DNA of 6,654 nt, from positions 1-6,654 of the forward strand of contig DASVAP010000245.1 of NCBI GenBank assembly GCA_036376275.1, written 5' to 3'. The notes below the pieces were generated by a model, which was not told the origin of the DNA, made no database searches, and was given only the letters and a program-made list of their open reading frames with translations. A program made the translations under genes and the position numbers. The stretch is from JABFRZ01 sp036376275. Lineage in GTDB: Bacteria > Planctomycetota > UBA1135 > GCA-002686595. The first letter of the stretch is position 1; every line of letters begins with the position of its first letter. Of the stretch, positions 6,124 to 6,654 are shown piece after piece.

Positions 6124-6241
6124 CCGCGCCGCTGGCCGCCCACGCTCGCGTTGCTGCTCGTGGCCCGGCTCGCCGGGCAGGGCGACGGCGAGCCGCTGGC
6201 TGCCCGCGCTCGCCGTCCTGCTCCTGACCGTGATCGCCGGG
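6124..6241 (+). repeat. Imperfect 54-base direct repeat (copies at 6124-6177 and 6188-6241)
   Basis: The two copies match at 42 of 54 positions without gaps and are offset by 64 bases. In its own phase each encodes a similar hydrophobic peptide: RRWPPTLALLLVARLAG in copy 1 and SRWLPALAVLLLTVIAG in copy 2. Because 64 is not a multiple of three, the copies lie in different reading frames. They sit at the very start of the SGNH-like gene and suggest a tandem duplication of its start and membrane anchor. Confidence 0.6.
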
Positions 6242-6654
6242 GAGTGGGCGGCGCGCCGCTGGCTGCAGATGCCGCGCGGAGCCCGGATCGACGCGCGCTT
6301 CGGCTGGGTGCAGTCCCCGGGTTCGCGCTTCGTGCAGAGCGCCGAGGGCTGGGGCGAGTTCCGGGCCGACGCCGACGGGTTCCTGGACCGGCCGCTGCCG
6401 CCGCCGGGGCAGGGCGTGCGCGCCGCGCTCCTCGGCGACTCGTTCGGGCAGGGGCTGCAGGTCCGTGACCGCGAGCGCTTCTCCGAGGCGGCGGAGCTGC
6501 TCATGCCCGGGCTGCACGTCCTGAACGCCGCTGCCGCGGGTCGCGGACCGTTCCACCACGCGCTGCTCGCGCCGAGGCTCCAGCAGGCCTACGCGCCCGA
6601 CGTGCTGATCGTGCAGCTGGACGACGGCGAGCTGACCGACGTCGAGCGCGAGGA
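6230..6654 (+). CDS. Membrane-anchored SGNH/GDSL-hydrolase-like protein, 3' end outside window, start uncertain
   Basis: The frame has no stop from 6095 to the window edge and shows an SGNH-type N-terminus. A hydrophobic anchor WLPALAVLLLTVIAG (6197-6241) comes first, then a FGWVQSPGSRF block, FRADADGFLDRP, and the catalytic Ser block AALLGDSFGQGL (nucleophile Ser in GDS, about 6437-6439). Next come VLNAAAAGRG, where the family has a conserved Asn/Gly region, and APDVLIVQLDDGELTD. This order fits acyl-ester hydrolases or O-acetyltransferases of the AlgX/AlgJ and GDSL kind acting outside the cytoplasm. The catalytic Asp/His would lie beyond the window. The first in-frame start codon is GTG at 6230, but that falls inside the anchor; ATG at 6269 would lose it. 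GTG at 6118 is better placed, 23 bases after the sigma-like gene, but is one frame off because of the repeat. The gene is either started unusually or broken at its 5' end. Specific substrate unknown. Confidence 0.62.
   Translation, partial: MIAGEWAARRWLQMPRGARIDARFGWVQSPGSRFVQSAEGWGEFRADADGFLDRPLPPPGQGVRAALLGDSFGQGLQVRDRERFSEAAELLMPGLHVLNAAAAGRGPFHHALLAPRLQQAYAPDVLIVQLDDGELTDVERE

Noticed and set aside
5773..6468. Plus-strand open frame overlapping the sigma-4 and SGNH genes
   Set aside because: It overlaps the sigma-4 gene in another frame and is low complexity, except for a short anchor-like stretch explained by the direct repeat.
5675..6559. Upstream extension of the ATPase frame on the minus strand
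   Set aside because: It lies opposite the clearly coding sigma-4 gene and shows no protein-family character; the ATG at 5674 leads directly into the AAA+ domain.

Overview
The window looks like chromosomal DNA from a very GC-rich bacterium, most likely a member of the Planctomycetota or a similar lineage. Two features suggest this. One is an ECF sigma factor of the 'FATTRWSL...TQGFF' type directly followed by a Ser/Thr kinase with an N-terminal CxxC/CxxC ribbon, a pairing common in that phylum. The other is a secreted protease with a C-terminal beta-rich tail of a kind I associate with those genomes. Almost every codon ends in G or C. I see no tRNA, rRNA, CRISPR array, insertion sequence or phage structural gene.

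Layout. (1) Positions 1-3441, plus strand: a lysyl-endopeptidase-like secreted serine protease (5' end outside the window), an ECF sigma factor (1551-2267) and a membrane-anchored Ser/Thr kinase (2299-3441). They are separated by only 20 and 31 bases and are probably co-transcribed. The kinase and sigma factor look like a signalling pair; the protease may be a neighbour or a co-expressed partner. (2) Positions 3442-3563: a short convergent spacer with a perfect 12-bp hairpin whose T-rich side faces the minus strand, so it most likely terminates the minus-strand operon. (3) Positions 5674-3564, minus strand: a two-gene operon of a MoxR-like AAA+ ATPase followed by a protein that joins an HExxH zincin-like motif to a VWA domain with a MIDAS. 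This is the ATPase-plus-VWA pairing seen in NorQ/NorD, CbbQ/CbbO and RavA/ViaA, but I cannot place it in a named system. (4) Positions 5675-5860: a divergent spacer with a perfect 8-1-8 palindrome. (5) Positions 5861-6094, plus strand: a 77-residue protein that is only domain 4 of a housekeeping sigma factor, with intact -35-recognition residues and codon use unlike its neighbours. (6) Positions 6095-6654, plus strand: the 5' part of a membrane-anchored SGNH-hydrolase-like gene that runs off the window. Its start region carries an imperfect 54-base direct repeat that puts the likely start codon out of frame.

The best candidates for something undescribed are the AAA+/HExxH-VWA pair with the free-standing sigma domain 4 divergent from it, and the duplicated, frame-shifted start of the SGNH gene. 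The first could be an ATPase-driven remodelling module beside a transcription factor that acts without domains 1-3 of sigma, but the functional link is inference from position only.
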